DNA of 64,000 nt from Roseomonas sp. E05 (GTDB lineage Bacteria; Pseudomonadota; Alphaproteobacteria; Acetobacterales; Acetobacteraceae): positions 124,001-188,000 of the forward strand of contig NZ_JASIRT010000001.1 of the NCBI RefSeq assembly GCF_030063475.1, read 5' to 3'. The position numbers and the translations under genes are program-made. Below the pieces are notes generated by a model. It was given only the letters and a program-made list of their open reading frames with translations, did not search any database and had not been told where the DNA came from. Of the stretch, positions 1 to 8,321 are shown piece by piece (within the stretch, counting starts at the first letter, position 1; each line of letters begins with the position of its first letter).

Positions 1-1
1 G

Positions 2-712
2 CGCATCGCCCGCGCCGGGGCGGAGCACACGGCGCTGCCGCCCGACTTCGAGGCCCGTTTCGCCATGGTGAGGGCGAAGCTGAACGGCTTCCTCGGCAGC
101 CCGCAGGCGCTGCGCCGGCTCTACCCGGAGCGTGACGGCTCGGCCCCGGCCCGCTATGCCCGGAGCATCGCCCTGTACCGCAGCGGGCGGATCGCCGAGG
201 CGGTCGCCCTGATGGAGGAACTGCTGCGGGAGCAGCCGGGCAGCCCCTGGCTGCACGAAATGAAGGGGCAGATCCTGTTCGAGGGCCATCGCCCGCAGGC
301 GGCGCTGCCCGCCTATGCCGAGGCGGCGCGCCTGGCCCCCGGCGAGCCGCTGATCCGCACCGCGCATGCGCATGTGATGATCGAGCTCGGCACACCCGCG
401 CTATTGCGCGCCGCGGTGCGGGAGCTGGAGGCCAGCCTGGCGCTCGACCGCGAGGCTGGCTTCGCCTGGCACCAGCTCGGGGTGGCGCAGGGCCGGTTCG
501 GCAACCTGCCGATGGCCGACCTGGCCCTGGCGGAGGAGGCCATGCTGAAGGAGAACTTCCCCGATGCCCGCTTCCTGGCCCGCCGGGCCGCGGAAGCCCT
601 CCCTCCCGGACCCGCCCGGCTGCGGGCGCAGGACCTGCGCAACGCCGCGCGGCCGGAGAACATGACGCCGGAGCAGCGCGAGGCCGAACAGGCCCAACGA
701 CGGAGACGATGA
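2..712 (+). CDS. C-terminal part of a TPR protein, probably an M48-family metallopeptidase (partial)
   Basis: The frame is open from base 2 with no start, so the gene begins before the window; about 236 residues are visible. They form repeated helical pairs (YARSIALYRSGRIAEAVAL, then a motif starting LHEMKGQILFEGHRPQAALP) typical of tetratricopeptide repeats, and end in a charged Arg/Glu/Gln tail. The start of the visible part (ARFAMVRAKLNGFL) resembles the linker between the peptidase and TPR domains of BepA/YfgC-type M48 proteases, periplasmic enzymes of outer-membrane quality control. The HExxH zinc site would lie outside the window, so the peptidase assignment is inference. The stop is 4 bp before a periplasmic thiol oxidoreductase gene, which fits a shared envelope role. 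It could instead be a plain TPR protein. Confidence 0.65.
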   Translation, partial: RIARAGAEHTALPPDFEARFAMVRAKLNGFLGSPQALRRLYPERDGSAPARYARSIALYRSGRIAEAVALMEELLREQPGSPWLHEMKGQILFEGHRPQAALPAYAEAARLAPGEPLIRTAHAHVMIELGTPALLRAAVRELEASLALDREAGFAWHQLGVAQGRFGNLPMADLALAEEAMLKENFPDARFLARRAAEALPPGPARLRAQDLRNAARPENMTPEQREAEQAQRRRR

Positions 713-716
713 CGAC

Positions 717-1478
717 GTGACGAGAATCCGGTTCATGGCGGCGAGATTCGCCCTCGGTGCGGCCCTGCTGCTCGGCATGGCGCCGCCACTTGCCGCCCAG
801 GCGCTCTCCCCACAGCAGCGGGAGGAGGTGGTCGGCATCGTGCGGGACGCGCTGCGCAGCGACCCCTCCATCCTGCGCGACGCGCTCATGGCGCTGCAGC
901 AGGCCGAGCAGGAGGACCGCAGCGCCGGCCAGCGCGCCGCCATCGCGGCGCATGAGGAATTGCTGCTGCGCGACCCGGCGGACCCGGTGAAGGGCAACCC
1001 GCGCGGCGACGTGACCATCGTCGAGTTCTTCGACGTCCGCTGCGGCTACTGCAAGGCGCTGCATCCCACCATGGAGGCGCTGCTGCGCGAGGACCCGCAG
1101 GTGCGGCTGGTGCTGAAGGACCTGCCGATCCTCGGCCCGAACAGCGTGCTCGCCAGCCGCGCCCTGCTGGCGGCGCAGCGCCAGGGCAAGTACGCGGCCC
1201 TGCAGGACGCGCTGATGCGGCTGAAGGGTGAGCCGACCGAGGCGGCGCTGCAGGCCGAGGCGCAGCGCGCCGGGCTCGACTGGCCGCGCCTGCAACGCGA
1301 CATGCAGGACCCGGCGCTGAAGGCCCGTCTGCAGGACCATGTGGCACTGGCCCGCGCGCTCGGCATCGAGGGCACGCCGGCGCTCGTCATCGGCGGCAGG
1401 CTGGTGCCGGGCGCGGTGGACCTGCCGACGCTGCGGCAGCTCGTCGCGGAGGCGCGCCAGGCGGCGAAGCCCGGCTGA
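717..1478 (+). CDS. Periplasmic DsbA/ScsC-like thiol-disulfide oxidoreductase
   Basis: The protein has 253 residues and starts with GTG 4 bp after the upstream stop, so it is probably co-transcribed. Residues 1-27 form a signal peptide (hydrophobic core, APPLAAQA cleavage region). Residues 30-95 are a charged helical segment like the N-terminal oligomerisation domain of ScsC proteins. A thioredoxin fold follows, with the active site CGYC in FFDVRCGYC near residue 110, and a cis-proline loop in GTPALVIGG near the C-terminus. It should act on disulfides of exported proteins. Whether it is mainly an oxidase or an isomerase cannot be read from sequence; the N-terminal helices favour an ScsC-like isomerase. 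No membrane partner (DsbB/DsbD) is adjacent. An in-frame ATG at 735 is a possible alternative start. Confidence 0.88.
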   Translation: MTRIRFMAARFALGAALLLGMAPPLAAQALSPQQREEVVGIVRDALRSDPSILRDALMALQQAEQEDRSAGQRAAIAAHEELLLRDPADPVKGNPRGDVTIVEFFDVRCGYCKALHPTMEALLREDPQVRLVLKDLPILGPNSVLASRALLAAQRQGKYAALQDALMRLKGEPTEAALQAEAQRAGLDWPRLQRDMQDPALKARLQDHVALARALGIEGTPALVIGGRLVPGAVDLPTLRQLVAEARQAAKPG

Positions 1479-1624
1479 GCCTCGCGCCGCCGTGCGGTTG
1501 CCCATCCCGCCCCCGTGTATAAGAGTGCCACGGGAGACAACGGGGAGATGGCCGTGGCGGCGCAGAGGAATGCGCTTCCGGGGGCGGGCCATGCACCGCT
1601 GCCCGGTCGCGGGGGGCTCCAGAG

Positions 1625-2590
1625 GTGAGCGAGGCGGCGGCGCCGGACTTCCTGCCGCATTTTCCGGTGCAGCTTCCGGTTCCGGATCTTCGGCCCTGGC
1701 TGCGCGGCAACCTGATGGAAGGCGTCTGGAGCTTCACGGCCGCCGCGCCCGGACCGCATGTCGTGCTGGTCAGCCTGATCCATGGCAACGAGTTCGCCGG
1801 CGCCCTGCTGCTGTCGCGCTGGCTGGAGCAGGGGCTGCGGCCCCTGCGGGGGCGCCTGACGCTGGTTTTCGCCAACTTCGCCGCCTTCGCCCGCTTCAAC
1901 CCCGCCGACCCCACCCTCAGCCGCTTCCTCGACGAGGACATGAACCGCGTCTGGAGCGACCGTGTGCTGCAGGGCCACCGCCGCAGCCGGGAGCTGGACC
2001 GCGCGCGCGAGCTCTGCCCGGTGCTCGACAGCGCCGACCTGCTGCTCGATCTGCACAGCATGCTCTGGCCCTCCGACCCGCTGATCATCACCGGCACGCC
2101 GCACCACGCGCTGCGCATGGGGGCGCGGCTCGGCATCCCGCCGCTGGTGGTGGCGGATGAGGGGCACAGCACCGGGCTGCGGCTGATCGACCGCCCCGGC
2201 TTCGCCGACCCTGCCGGCAACCGCACGGCGCTGCTGGTGGAGGGCGGCCAGCACTGGGCGCCGGCGACGCTGGAGACGCTGGAGGGCTGCGCCACCGCCC
2301 TGCTGCGCGAAAGCGGCTGCCTGGACCTGCCGCCCCCTCCGCTCGCAGCGCCGCCACGCCTCGCGCAAGTGACGCGCACGGTGGTGGCGCGCACGCATGG
2401 CTTCGCCTTCGTGCAGCCCTTCCGCGGCGGCACCGTGGTCCCCGTCCGCAACACGCTGCTGGCGCTGGATGGCGAGACCGAGATCCGCACCCCGCATGAC
2501 GACTGCCTGCTGGTGATGCCGAGTCCGCGCACCATGCGCGGCCATACCGCCGTGCGGCTGGCCCGCTTCCTGTCGCCGGGCGAGATCTGA
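1625..2590 (+). CDS. Succinylglutamate desuccinylase/aspartoacylase-family zinc amidohydrolase
   Basis: The protein has 321 residues with a GTG start. The zinc site of the AstE/AspA (M14-like) family is visible: HGNE at residues 53-56 supplies His and Glu, and LDLHS (His144) supplies the third ligand. DMNRVW at 105-110 matches the conserved Asn-Arg substrate-carboxylate motif. The family removes acyl groups from N-acyl amino acids or related amides; the substrate here is unknown. No arginine succinyltransferase genes are nearby, so a true AstE role is unlikely. A 105-bp gap separates it from the RraA/Ldh/dehydrogenase cassette on the same strand, so it may belong to that unit, though this is inference. 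It lacks a strong Shine-Dalgarno sequence. Confidence 0.85.
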   Translation: MSEAAAPDFLPHFPVQLPVPDLRPWLRGNLMEGVWSFTAAAPGPHVVLVSLIHGNEFAGALLLSRWLEQGLRPLRGRLTLVFANFAAFARFNPADPTLSRFLDEDMNRVWSDRVLQGHRRSRELDRARELCPVLDSADLLLDLHSMLWPSDPLIITGTPHHALRMGARLGIPPLVVADEGHSTGLRLIDRPGFADPAGNRTALLVEGGQHWAPATLETLEGCATALLRESGCLDLPPPPLAAPPRLAQVTRTVVARTHGFAFVQPFRGGTVVPVRNTLLALDGETEIRTPHDDCLLVMPSPRTMRGHTAVRLARFLSPGEI

Positions 2591-2695
2591 GCCGCCCCGG
2601 CGCCGCAGGGTGCGGAGGGACGATTGCAGACAGTTGACATATGAGGCAGCCTGAGGCCACGGCGCCGGAACGGCGCATCGAGGGAGCGGACAGGA

Positions 2696-3373
2696 ATGAC
2701 CATCGGGCTGCGCATCGCCGAACGGCAGGATCGTGTCTCACCGGCGCTGGCGGAGCGCGCCGCGAAGCTGCCGGTGGCCAATATCGGCGACGTCATGAAC
2801 CGCATGCAGGCCATGCGCGGCGGCTTCCTCGCCTATGGCGGCCGCCGCGCCGTCGCCGGCCCGGCGCTGACCGTGCGCGTCCGCCCCGGCGACAACCTGA
2901 TGCTGCACCGGGCGATCGACCTGGCCCAGCCCGGCGATGTGGTGGTCTGCGACGGCGGCGGCGACCTCTCCATCGCCGTCGCCGGCGACCTGATGTGCAG
3001 CCACGCCGCCGCCCGGGGCATCGCCGCGCTGGTGATCGATGGCGCGGTGCGCGACATCAGGGAACTGGCGGCGATGCAGCTCGGCGTCTGGGCGCGTGGC
3101 GCCACCCCGGCCGGTCCGTACAAGGAGGGTCCCGGCGAGATCGGCTATCCGCTCGCCTGTGGCGGGCTGGTGGTCAGCCCCGGCGACCTGATCGTGGCCG
3201 ATGAGGATGGCGTGGTGGTGGTGCCGCTGGCCGCCGCCGAGTCGGTGGTCGCCGCCGCCGAGGCCCATGCGGCCAAGGAGGGCGCCATCACCGCCGCCAT
3301 CCGTGGCGCGGGCTGGGAGCGCGGCTGGGTCGAGGAGACGCTGGCCGCCAAGGGGTGCGCGGTCACCCGCTGA
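2696..3373 (+). CDS. RraA-family protein (possible oxo-acid aldolase/decarboxylase)
   Basis: The protein has 225 residues. It shows the RraA/HMG-aldolase fold: PVANIGDVMN near the N-terminus, a phosphate/anion-loop region PGDVVVCDGGGD, and the metal-binding DGAVRD motif followed by the GSVS-like ACGGLVVSPGDLIVADEDGV region. Enzymatic members (4-hydroxy-4-methyl-2-oxoglutarate or 4-carboxy-4-hydroxy-2-oxoadipate aldolases) use the Asp/Arg pair of the DGxxRD motif, which is intact. The original RraA is an RNase E inhibitor, but position at the head of a dehydrogenase cassette favours a catabolic aldolase. An rne gene lies 5 kb away; the distance and the operon context make a regulatory link unlikely. 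The next gene starts 23 bp downstream. Confidence 0.85.
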   Translation: MTIGLRIAERQDRVSPALAERAAKLPVANIGDVMNRMQAMRGGFLAYGGRRAVAGPALTVRVRPGDNLMLHRAIDLAQPGDVVVCDGGGDLSIAVAGDLMCSHAAARGIAALVIDGAVRDIRELAAMQLGVWARGATPAGPYKEGPGEIGYPLACGGLVVSPGDLIVADEDGVVVVPLAAAESVVAAAEAHAAKEGAITAAIRGAGWERGWVEETLAAKGCAVTR

Positions 3374-3396
3374 CCACGCCGGAAGGAAGATCCGCC

Positions 3397-4509
3397 ATGC
3401 GCGCCACCGCCGAGAGCGTCCGCCGGCAGATCATCGGCATCCTGCTGGCCTGGGGCATGGACCCGGACCTCGCCGCCACCACGGCCGAGGCCATGGTGCA
3501 GACCGACCTCATGGGCATCGACTCGCACGGCCTGTCGATGCTGATGATGTACGAGAAGCTGCGGGACGGCGGCCAACTCCACCTCCAGGCCCGCCCGCGC
3601 GTGCTGCGGCAGAACGCCTGCACGGCGCTGGTGGATGGCGGCGCCGGGCTGGGCCATCCTGTCGCCACCATGGCCATGGAACTGGCGGTGGAGAAGGCGC
3701 TGGCCGCCGGCATCGGCGCCGTGGGCGTCTGCAACTCGCACCATTTCGGCGCCGCCGGCCATTACGCGCGGATCGCCGCGCGGCGCGGCGTGCTGGGCAT
3801 GGTGATGACCACCGCGCGCAGCGTGATGGCGGTGCCGGCGCGTGGTGCGGCGCCAATGCTCGGCACCAACCCCATCGCCCTGGCCGCGCCGGATGCCGAT
3901 GGCGAGCCGGCCTTCGTGCTGGACATGTCGAGCACCACCGTCGCCGGCAACAAGGTCAAGGTCTACGACCTCAACGGCAAGCCGATGCCGGAGGGCTGGG
4001 TGATGGATGGCGAGGGCCGCCCCGTCACCGATGCCGCGGAGGGCATGGCCTATCTGTACAAGCGCGCCGAGGGCGGGCTGACGCCACTCGGCGGCACCGT
4101 CGAGACCGGCGGGCACAAGGGTTACGGCCTCGGTGTGATGGTGCAGATCCTGGCCGGCACGCTGACCGGCGGCGCCTTCTCCTTCCTGCGCAACCGCACG
4201 GCGCCGCCCGGAGCGCCGGACAATATCGGCCATTTCTTCCTGGCCATCGACCCGGCCGCCTTCCGCCCGCCCGAGGAATTCCACCAGGACCTCGGCGCGT
4301 TGCTGGACACCTTGCGCCAGACGCCGCCCGCCCGGCCGGACCGGCCGGTGCTGATTCCCGGCGACCCGGAGCGAATGGAGCATGCCGCGCGCAGCGCCGG
4401 GGGCATTCCGGTGCCGGAGAGCCTGGCGCGGCATGTGCGCGACATCTGCGCCCGCTGCGGCGCCGAGTACCTGCTGGAGGACCTGCCCGGTGCCGCACGC
4501 CCGGCCTGA
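3397..4509 (+). CDS. Ldh_2-family (malate/L-lactate/ureidoglycolate-type) NAD(P)-dependent dehydrogenase
   Basis: The protein has 370 residues. I chose the ATG at 3397 because GGAAGGA at 3381-3387 is well placed; the longer in-frame start at 3355 would overlap the upstream gene. Family features are DLMGIDSHGLSML near residue 38 (catalytic His region), NSHHFGAAGHYA (nucleotide-binding His), MLGTNPIALAAP, and GGHKGYGLGVMVQILAG near residue 240. Members oxidise 2-hydroxyacids such as malate, lactate, sulfolactate, ureidoglycolate or 2,3-diketogulonate, so substrate cannot be fixed from sequence. Its neighbours are an aldolase-like gene and a 3-hydroxyisobutyrate dehydrogenase homologue, suggesting one short catabolic pathway. 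Confidence 0.9.
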   Translation: MRATAESVRRQIIGILLAWGMDPDLAATTAEAMVQTDLMGIDSHGLSMLMMYEKLRDGGQLHLQARPRVLRQNACTALVDGGAGLGHPVATMAMELAVEKALAAGIGAVGVCNSHHFGAAGHYARIAARRGVLGMVMTTARSVMAVPARGAAPMLGTNPIALAAPDADGEPAFVLDMSSTTVAGNKVKVYDLNGKPMPEGWVMDGEGRPVTDAAEGMAYLYKRAEGGLTPLGGTVETGGHKGYGLGVMVQILAGTLTGGAFSFLRNRTAPPGAPDNIGHFFLAIDPAAFRPPEEFHQDLGALLDTLRQTPPARPDRPVLIPGDPERMEHAARSAGGIPVPESLARHVRDICARCGAEYLLEDLPGAARPA

Positions 4510-4522
4510 AAGGGAACACGCG

Positions 4523-5422
4523 ATGCAGCCGATCACGCCTCCTGCCCGCCTTGCCTTCGTCGGCCTCGGCGTCATGGGCGCTTCCATGGCCGCCAACCTG
4601 CGGCGCGCCGGCTTTGAACTCACGGTGCACAACCGCAGCCGCGGCAAGGCAGCGACGCTGGAGCAGGCCGGCGCCGTCTGGGCCGGCAGCCCCGCCGAAG
4701 CCGCACGCGGGGCCGCCGCCGTCGCCCTCTGCCTGCCCGACACGCCGGATGTGGAAGCCGTCCTGTTCGGCCCCCAGGGCGTGGCGGAGGCTCTCGCCCC
4801 TGGCATGGTGGTGGTGGACTTCTCCAGCATCGCCGCCAGCGCCACCGCCGGCTTCGCCCGCCGCCTGCGGGAGGAGCGCGGCGCCTTCCTGCTGGACAGC
4901 CCGGTCTCCGGCGGCCCGGCCGGGGCACGGGACGGCACCCTGACCTGCATGGTCGGCGGCGAGGCGGAGGCCTTCGCCGCCGCGCAGGCCGTCTTCGCCG
5001 CGGTCGGGCGCAGCGTGACGCATCTCGGCTCGCCCGGCGCCGGGCAGGTCTGCAAGTCGGCCAACCAGCTCATCATCAGCGGCACGATGCAGATGGTGTT
5101 CGAGGCGCTGGCCCTCGGCCGCAAGGCGGGGCTCGATCCGGAGGCGATGCGGCAGGCGCTGCTCGGCGGCTCCGCGCGCTCGGCGGTGCTGGAGGCCCAT
5201 GCCAAGCGCTACATCGACGGTGCCACCCAGCCGGGCTTCCGCGCCGAGCTGATGCGCAAGGACATGCGCCTGGCCCTCGGCGCCGTAAGGGACCACGGCG
5301 TTTTCGCGCCCGGCACCGCCATGGCGGCACAGATGCTGGAGGCGCTGGTCAACAGCGGGCGCGGCGGAAAGGACTCGGCCGCGCTGGGCGAGCTGGTGGC
5401 GGAACTTTCGGGACTCGCGTGA
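4523..5422 (+). CDS. Beta-hydroxyacid dehydrogenase, 3-hydroxyisobutyrate/tartronate-semialdehyde reductase family
   Basis: The protein has 299 residues, with the ATG at 4523 only 13 bp after the preceding stop and AGGGAA just upstream. The N-terminal Rossmann fold has FVGLGVMGASMAANL (GxGxMG), followed by VHNRSRGK, where the Arg and Ser after the second beta strand suggest NADP preference. The substrate motif appears as DSPVSGGPAGARDGTL and the catalytic Lys as QVCKSANQLI. The C-terminal helical domain is complete (FRAELMRKDMRLAL). It is the last gene of the 2696-5422 cassette and is followed by a family R repeat. The exact substrate is unknown. Confidence 0.9.
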   Translation: MQPITPPARLAFVGLGVMGASMAANLRRAGFELTVHNRSRGKAATLEQAGAVWAGSPAEAARGAAAVALCLPDTPDVEAVLFGPQGVAEALAPGMVVVDFSSIAASATAGFARRLREERGAFLLDSPVSGGPAGARDGTLTCMVGGEAEAFAAAQAVFAAVGRSVTHLGSPGAGQVCKSANQLIISGTMQMVFEALALGRKAGLDPEAMRQALLGGSARSAVLEAHAKRYIDGATQPGFRAELMRKDMRLALGAVRDHGVFAPGTAMAAQMLEALVNSGRGGKDSAALGELVAELSGLA

Positions 5423-5431
5423 AACAAGGCT

Positions 5432-5545
5432 GGGGGAATGAATTCCCCCGAACCCCCTTCTTTCTTCTGTCAGTTCCCGCGCCCTCTCGCAGCGACCGCC
5501 AAACTGACAAAGAAAAGATGGGGGTTCGGGGGAATTCCTTCCCCC
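5432..5545. repeat. Family R intergenic inverted repeat, copy R1
   Basis: Two self-palindromic ends, GGGGGAATGAATTCCCCC (5432-5449) and GGGGGAATTCCTTCCCCC (5528-5545), frame inverted arms: GAACCCCC plus a pyrimidine-rich tract to CTGTCAGTT on the left, and AACTGACA plus a purine-rich tract to GGGGGTTC on the right. The unit lies between convergent genes, 9 bp and 10 bp from their stop codons. It could form one long stem or two end hairpins, each followed inward by a T-rich tract, as in a bidirectional terminator. Confidence 0.9.
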
Positions 5546-5555
5546 GATCTTTTCC

Positions 5556-6320
5556 TCACACCGGCTCGCCCTCGATCGGCGGGAAGCCCAGCGACTTCAT
5601 GAAGTCGCCGATAGCGGCGATGGCCTGCTCCACCCGCGCCGCGTCCACGCCCTTGGCGACGAGCGCCACGCCGTTGCCGGTGGGCCGGTAATAGGGATAG
5701 GAGCCGATATCGATCTCCGGGAAATCGGCCTGAATGCGCCCGAGCCCCTCGGCGAGTTGTCCTTCCATCAGCCCATGGGCGTGCAGCGCGCGCGAGACGA
5801 CCGGCGCACCGCCCTGCAGCTTCGGCGCCAGCCCCTCGAACATCGCCTGCATGATGCGCGGCACACCGGCCATCACGTGCACGTTGCCGATGATGAAGCC
5901 CGGCGCCACCGAGACGGGGTTGTCGATCAGCGTGGCGCCGCGCGGCATGGTGGCCATGCGCTGGCGGGCGGCGTTGAAGTCGCCGGGCGGGGTCTGGCGG
6001 GCGTAGTGGGCCGCCAGCCGCTCCCAGGCCTCGGGGTGCGGTTCCCAGGGCACCCCGAAGGCGGCGGCGATGCACTCGGCGGTGATGTCGTCATGCGTCG
6101 GGCCGATGCCGCCCGTGGTGAAGACGTAGTCGAACTTCGCCCGCACCTCGTTGACGGTGGCGATGATGGTCTCCCGCACATCGGGAATGACGCGCACCTC
6201 GCGCAGCGGGATGCCGATCTCGCCGAGCCGCGTCGCCAGGAACTTCAGATTGGCGTCCTGGGTGCGGCCCGAGAGCACCTCGTTGCCGATGATGAGCAGG
6301 CAGGCGGTGGGATTCGTCAC
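5556..6320 (-). CDS. CinA-like molybdopterin-binding-domain protein (competence/damage-inducible family)
   Basis: The protein has 254 residues. The GTG at 6320 is preferred because GAGGAG lies 7 bases upstream; the frame is open further up without better signals. The whole protein is a MoCF_biosynth (MogA/CinA N-terminal) domain: GNEVLSGRTQDANLKFLA near the N-terminus and FTTGGIGPTHDDIT near residue 68. It lacks the C-terminal nicotinamide-nucleotide amidase domain of full-length CinA, as is usual for the stand-alone alphaproteobacterial version. The family is tied to NMN/ADP-ribose turnover, but the role of the short form is not settled. It converges on the upstream dehydrogenase across repeat R1. 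Confidence 0.9.
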   Translation of the reverse strand: MTNPTACLLIIGNEVLSGRTQDANLKFLATRLGEIGIPLREVRVIPDVRETIIATVNEVRAKFDYVFTTGGIGPTHDDITAECIAAAFGVPWEPHPEAWERLAAHYARQTPPGDFNAARQRMATMPRGATLIDNPVSVAPGFIIGNVHVMAGVPRIMQAMFEGLAPKLQGGAPVVSRALHAHGLMEGQLAEGLGRIQADFPEIDIGSYPYYRPTGNGVALVAKGVDAARVEQAIAAIGDFMKSLGFPPIEGEPV

Positions 6321-6489
6321 GGGCAGGCTCCTCGCAGGGCTCGGCTCGCGCCGGCGGGCGGGAGCGGTCAGCCCCATCATCCCCCGGCGCCACGCTGGCG
6401 GGAAGGGTGCCGCGCGGCGGCCGATATTTGCCTTTCTCTTCAGGGGGCGCCCATGCTGGAGTCAGGCCCTGGCCCGGCACGGAGCCGCC

Positions 6490-7233
6490 ATGGGAACGGA
6501 TCTCCTGTATTTCGCGGCCATCGGCTTCCTGGCGCAGCTCGTGGATGGCGCGCTCGGCATGGCCTTCGGCATCATCTGCTCGTCCAGCCTGCTGGCCTTC
6601 GGCCTGACGCCGGCCGTGGCCAGCGCCGCCGTCCACACCGCCGAAGTGGTGACGACAGGGCTCTCCGGCCTGTCGCACCTCTACCACCGCAATGTGGAGA
6701 AGCGGCTGTTTCTGCGGCTGGCCGTGGCGGGCGTCCTCGGCGGGGTGGCGGGCGCCTTCCTGCTGATCGGCCTTCCGGAGCGCGCCGTTCGCGGCTTCGT
6801 CGCCGTCTATCTCGTCTGCATGGCGCTGCTGATCCTGGGGCGCGCGCTGGGGCATATCCGCTCCACCCGCCCCCCTCCGGTGATGCTGCTCGGGGCCAGC
6901 GGCGGCTTTCTCGACGCCATCGGCGGCGGCGGATGGGGGCCGATCGTCACCTCCACCCTGCTCGCCAGCGGCAGCGACCCGCGCCGCGCGATCGGTACGG
7001 TGAACTGCGCCGAGTTCTTCGTCACCGTGGCGGTCTCGGTGACGCTGGTGCTGCATCTGGACATCAGCCAGCTCGGCCGCGTGGTGCTGGGGCTGATCCT
7101 CGGCGGCGCGCTGGCGGCGCCGCTGGCGGGCTACCTGCTGCGCATCCTGCCGCACCGGGCCGTGCTCGGGATGGTGACGCTGGTGGTTTCCTGCCAGGCG
7201 GCGATCGCCATCTGGCACCTGCTGCGGACCTGA
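6490..7233 (+). CDS. TauE/SafE-family sulfite/anion exporter (integral membrane)
   Basis: The protein has 247 residues with 7-8 predicted membrane segments. TauE family signatures are FLAQLVDGALGMAFG near the start and the second-half repeat GASGGFLDAIGGGGWGPIVTS. Members export sulfite, sulfoacetate or other organic acids and sulfur anions, usually with proton coupling. It is divergent from the CinA-like gene across 169 bp. No sulfonate-degrading gene is seen, although the Ldh_2 gene 2 kb upstream belongs to a family that includes sulfolactate dehydrogenases; that link is speculative. The ATG at 6490 begins directly at the first membrane helix. Confidence 0.88.
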   Translation: MGTDLLYFAAIGFLAQLVDGALGMAFGIICSSSLLAFGLTPAVASAAVHTAEVVTTGLSGLSHLYHRNVEKRLFLRLAVAGVLGGVAGAFLLIGLPERAVRGFVAVYLVCMALLILGRALGHIRSTRPPPVMLLGASGGFLDAIGGGGWGPIVTSTLLASGSDPRRAIGTVNCAEFFVTVAVSVTLVLHLDISQLGRVVLGLILGGALAAPLAGYLLRILPHRAVLGMVTLVVSCQAAIAIWHLLRT

Positions 7234-7235
7234 GA

Positions 7236-7265
7236 CCGGGGGGGCCGGCGGCGGAGTCCCCCCGG
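7236..7265. terminator. Hairpin between convergent genes
   Basis: CCGGGGGG (7236-7243) can pair with CCCCCCGG (7258-7265) around a GC-rich loop, in the 37 bp between the TauE-type gene and the GNAT-Nudix gene that converges on it. There is no clear U tract, so it is terminator-like only. Confidence 0.4.
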
Positions 7266-7270
7266 CCGCC

Positions 7271-8272
7271 TCAGAGAAAGTCGCGCAGCAGCGCCACCAG
7301 GGGCTTGTCGGCGGGCGGCATGGCATAGTCGGACAGCTTGCCCGGCCGTACCCAGGCCAGCGCCTGCCCTTCCCGCGCGGTGACGGTGCCCTCCCAGCGC
7401 CGGCAGAGATAGAGCGGCATCAGCAGGTGGAAGCGCCCCGCATCATGGCTGGCGAAGGTGAAGGGCGCCAGACAGGCCGCCGAGACGTCGATGCCCAGCT
7501 CCTCCTTCAGCTCGCGGATCAGCGCAGCCTCCGGCGTCTCGCCGGGGTCGAGCTTGCCGCCGGGGAACTCCCACAGCCCCGCCATCGGCTTGCCTTCGGG
7601 CCGGCGGGCGAGCAGCACGCGGCCATCGCTGTCGACCAGCGCACAGGCGGCAACCAGCAGCATGGGCTTGGCGCCGGGCGGCGGCTCGGCCAGCGCGGGC
7701 GGGTCAGGCACGGGGACGGGCGCCGTCAGGTCCTCGCGGCCGCCCTCGAACAGCAGCACGGGCAGCTTGGCGCCGCGCGCCAGGAACTGCGCCTCGCCCC
7801 GTCCGCTCTCGACCAGCCCGATGCGTCGCAGCACGGCGGCGGAGCGGGCATTCTCCTCCAGCACATGCGCGAAGATGCGGTCCAGGTCGAGATGGGCGAG
7901 GCCCCAGCGGGCCAGTCGCCCGGCGGCCTCGGCGGCGACGCCGAAGCCCCAGAAGCGGCGGCCCACCCAGTAGCCCAGCTCCGCGCGCCGGGTCTCCGGC
8001 TGGCGGGTCAGGCCGACGCAGCCAACCAGCACCTCGGCATCGCCATCCTGCCCGACGATGGCGAGATGCCAGGCAGCGCCCTCCGCAAGCTGACGATGGG
8101 TGGAGGCGATCCACTCATCCGCCAGCTCGCGGGGATAGGGGAAGGGCACGCGGCTGAGCCAGCGCACCACATCCCAGTCATTGATCAGCCGGTGCAGGTC
8201 CGGGGCGTCTTCGGGCTGCAGCAGGCGGAGCGTCAGGCGCTCGGTCCGGAGAGGAGCGAATTCGGCCGTCAT
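7271..8272 (-). CDS. Fusion protein: GNAT N-acetyltransferase plus MutT-type Nudix pyrophosphohydrolase
   Basis: The protein has 333 residues. Residues 5-175 form a GNAT domain of the RimJ/RimL type (RTERLTLRLLQPEDAPDLHRL; ELGYWVGRRFWGFGVAAEA acyl-CoA loop). After a Pro-rich linker (182-202), residues 203-333 form a Nudix domain with an intact Nudix box: GGKLDPGETPEAA, then REL and EELG around 238-260. This matches MutT-type (d)NTP diphosphatases that clean 8-oxo-dGTP. The two halves are in one frame with no internal start signal. Such fusions occur in this bacterial group; the acetyltransferase substrate is unknown. I chose the ATG at 8272 because the longer frame upstream has no family homology. 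Confidence 0.9.
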   Translation of the reverse strand: MTAEFAPLRTERLTLRLLQPEDAPDLHRLINDWDVVRWLSRVPFPYPRELADEWIASTHRQLAEGAAWHLAIVGQDGDAEVLVGCVGLTRQPETRRAELGYWVGRRFWGFGVAAEAAGRLARWGLAHLDLDRIFAHVLEENARSAAVLRRIGLVESGRGEAQFLARGAKLPVLLFEGGREDLTAPVPVPDPPALAEPPPGAKPMLLVAACALVDSDGRVLLARRPEGKPMAGLWEFPGGKLDPGETPEAALIRELKEELGIDVSAACLAPFTFASHDAGRFHLLMPLYLCRRWEGTVTAREGQALAWVRPGKLSDYAMPPADKPLVALLRDFL

Positions 8273-8321
8273 GCGGGGCTGTCCGGACCCCGTGGCGCGG
8301 CACGCCACGGGGTCACGGGTT

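Noticed and set aside
2634-2639. TTGACA upstream of the RraA-like gene as a promoter -35 box
   Set aside because: No convincing -10 box lies at the right distance (bases 2656-2662 read as a GC-rich stretch).
2696-3373. RraA-like gene as the RNase E inhibitor of the nearby rne
   Set aside because: It leads a catabolic cassette, keeps the aldolase-type DGxxRD residues and is not adjacent to rne; the regulatory role is unlikely, though not excluded.
6321-6489. A riboswitch before the TauE/SafE gene
   Set aside because: The region can fold because of its GC content, but no conserved riboswitch core was recognised.
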